The notes beneath the pieces are model-generated. The model saw only the letters and a program-made list of their open reading frames with translations, had not been told where the DNA came from and did no database searches. Shown piece by piece: positions 63,183 through 64,000 of a stretch of DNA of 64,000 nucleotides (positions within the stretch are counted from its first letter, which is position 1; each line of letters starts with the position of its first letter). Both the position numbers and the translations under genes were made by a program. Where the stretch lies: NCBI RefSeq assembly GCF_900112585.1, contig NZ_FOLY01000001.1:62001-126000 (forward strand), written 5' to 3'. Source of the stretch: Kushneria avicenniae (lineage in GTDB: Bacteria; Pseudomonadota; Gammaproteobacteria; Pseudomonadales; Halomonadaceae).

Positions 63183-64000
63183 CTACTGACCGTCAGCATG
63201 GCGCGCAGCCGCAGACTGATCCAGTGCGGTCACGAAGCTTTCTCCCCAGCGATGAATGTCATTGGTGCTGATCACTCGATGCAGACGCTGCCAGCGCTCC
63301 TTGCGCTCTTCCAGCGACATGGAAAGGGCTGCATCCAGCATGTCAGCCATTTCTTCGACATCGAAGGGGTTGCACAGCATGGCGCCATCAAGCTCTTCGG
63401 CCGCACCTGCCATGTTGGACAGCAGCAGAACACCCGGATCCTCGGGGTCCTGAGCGGCCACGTACTCCTTGGCGACCAGGTTCATGCCGTCCCGTAGTGG
63501 CGTGACCAGCCCGACACGGCTCTGGCGCATGAAGCCCATCAGGGTTTCACGGTCGTAGCCGGTGTTGAGATAGCGCAGGGGCATCCAGTCATAGGTCGAA
63601 AAGCGACCGTTGACGTGCCCAGCGACGCGCTCCAGCTCGCGACGCAGGCTGGCATAGCGCTCCACCCCGGTTCTCGACAGCGGAGCGATCTGCAGATAGG
63701 TCACGTTGCCATAGCGTGTATGGGTATTTTCCAGTAGCTGCTCGAAGGCCTGAAAGCGCTTGTAGAGCCCCTTGCTGTAGTCGAGACGATCCACCCCGAT
63801 GATCAGCGGGCCGCCCTGCAGGGAATCCTTCAGCCGCTTGCTGCGAGAGGACTGTTCCCCTTTTTCGGCCATCTCGCGGGCGGTATCCACATCGATCGAG
63901 ATGGGGAAGACGCCGGTATTGATGCGGCGATGGTCATAAATGACGGTATTGCCTTCCACGATGGCCACGCCACTGCGCTCGACATTCTCGAGGAAATGCC
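63183..64000 (-). CDS. otsA: Trehalose-6-phosphate synthase, C-terminal part
   Basis: OtsA makes trehalose 6-phosphate from UDP-glucose and glucose 6-phosphate; trehalose is a compatible solute. The gene runs off the right edge; the last 271 residues are present. GVDRLDYSKGLYKRFQAFEQ is the GT20 donor-binding motif, and SRVGLVTPLRDGMNLVAKEY, then PGVLLLSNMAGAAEEL, form the nucleotide-sugar site with the conserved Glu. The frame stays open to base 64000, so the apparent GTG start at 63968 is internal. No otsB phosphatase follows downstream; it may lie upstream, outside the window. Confidence 0.94.
   Translation of the reverse strand, partial: HFLENVERSGVAIVEGNTVIYDHRRINTGVFPISIDVDTAREMAEKGEQSSRSKRLKDSLQGGPLIIGVDRLDYSKGLYKRFQAFEQLLENTHTRYGNVTYLQIAPLSRTGVERYASLRRELERVAGHVNGRFSTYDWMPLRYLNTGYDRETLMGFMRQSRVGLVTPLRDGMNLVAKEYVAAQDPEDPGVLLLSNMAGAAEELDGAMLCNPFDVEEMADMLDAALSMSLEERKERWQRLHRVISTNDIHRWGESFVTALDQSAAARHADGQ

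Overview
The window is 64 kb of chromosome from a gammaproteobacterium. Gene content fits a moderately halophilic Halomonadaceae-type organism (Halomonas, Kushneria, Chromohalobacter): GC-rich genes, TRAP and sodium-coupled transporters, MscL, a KefB/C-type antiporter, trehalose-6-phosphate synthase, and the order thrS-infC-rpmI-rplT-pheS-pheT-ihfA. This placement is an inference from gene content and protein resemblance; no rRNA or tRNA gene is visible to confirm it.

Layout. 0-3.5 kb: end of an RND efflux operon (periplasmic adaptor tail plus AcrB-type pump). 3.5-6.9 kb: purine catabolism (5-hydroxyisourate hydrolase, NCS2 purine permease, guanine deaminase). 7-12 kb: a chemoreceptor, the glutamate symporter GltS and a DASS dicarboxylate transporter. 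12-16.3 kb: galE, a GT4 glycosyltransferase, a DUF2489-like membrane protein and an OmpA-type lipoprotein with calcium-binding repeats. 16.5-23.6 kb: the translation operon from thrS to ihfA, with infC apparently starting at AUC. 23.7-27.5 kb: a flavodoxin, a small membrane protein, PpnN, YfcL and a LysR regulator. 27.5-33.9 kb: the glycine cleavage system split in two around a divergent intergenic region, gcvH-gcvP leftward and an AGCS amino acid symporter plus gcvT rightward. 33.9-38.1 kb: a TRAP transporter with two tandem paralogous binding proteins. 38.4-41.9 kb: four overlapping envelope genes (acyltransferase, LysM/M23 lipoprotein, glycosyltransferase, PAP2 phosphatase). 42-49 kb: an MFS carrier, a fructosamine-kinase-like protein, a cation/proton antiporter, an inositol-monophosphatase-type enzyme and a RegB/RegA redox two-component pair. 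49-53.8 kb: a proline-rich micro-protein, prfC, mscL with a zinc ribbon, ygfZ, an HMA-like protein without cysteines, and an OsmC protein. 54-55.7 kb: a very AT-rich island. 55.9-64 kb: uvrB, nei, a cardiolipin synthase, a dicarboxylate symporter, a HypT-like regulator, acylphosphatase and the C-terminal part of otsA.

The most unusual part is 53.9-55.9 kb. An AT-rich block carries a three-helix membrane protein and an overlapping acidic, coiled-coil-like reading frame that look like one broken or coupled gene. A 13-base near-identical repeat lies on each side. To its right is a near-perfect LexA box, flanked by two short intervals that each end in an intrinsic terminator, so uvrB is separated from its apparent SOS box by a terminator. 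A foreign cargo or defence insertion beside an SOS-controlled locus is a reasonable hypothesis, but nothing here proves a defence function.

No CRISPR array, complete insertion sequence, tRNA or rRNA gene was found.
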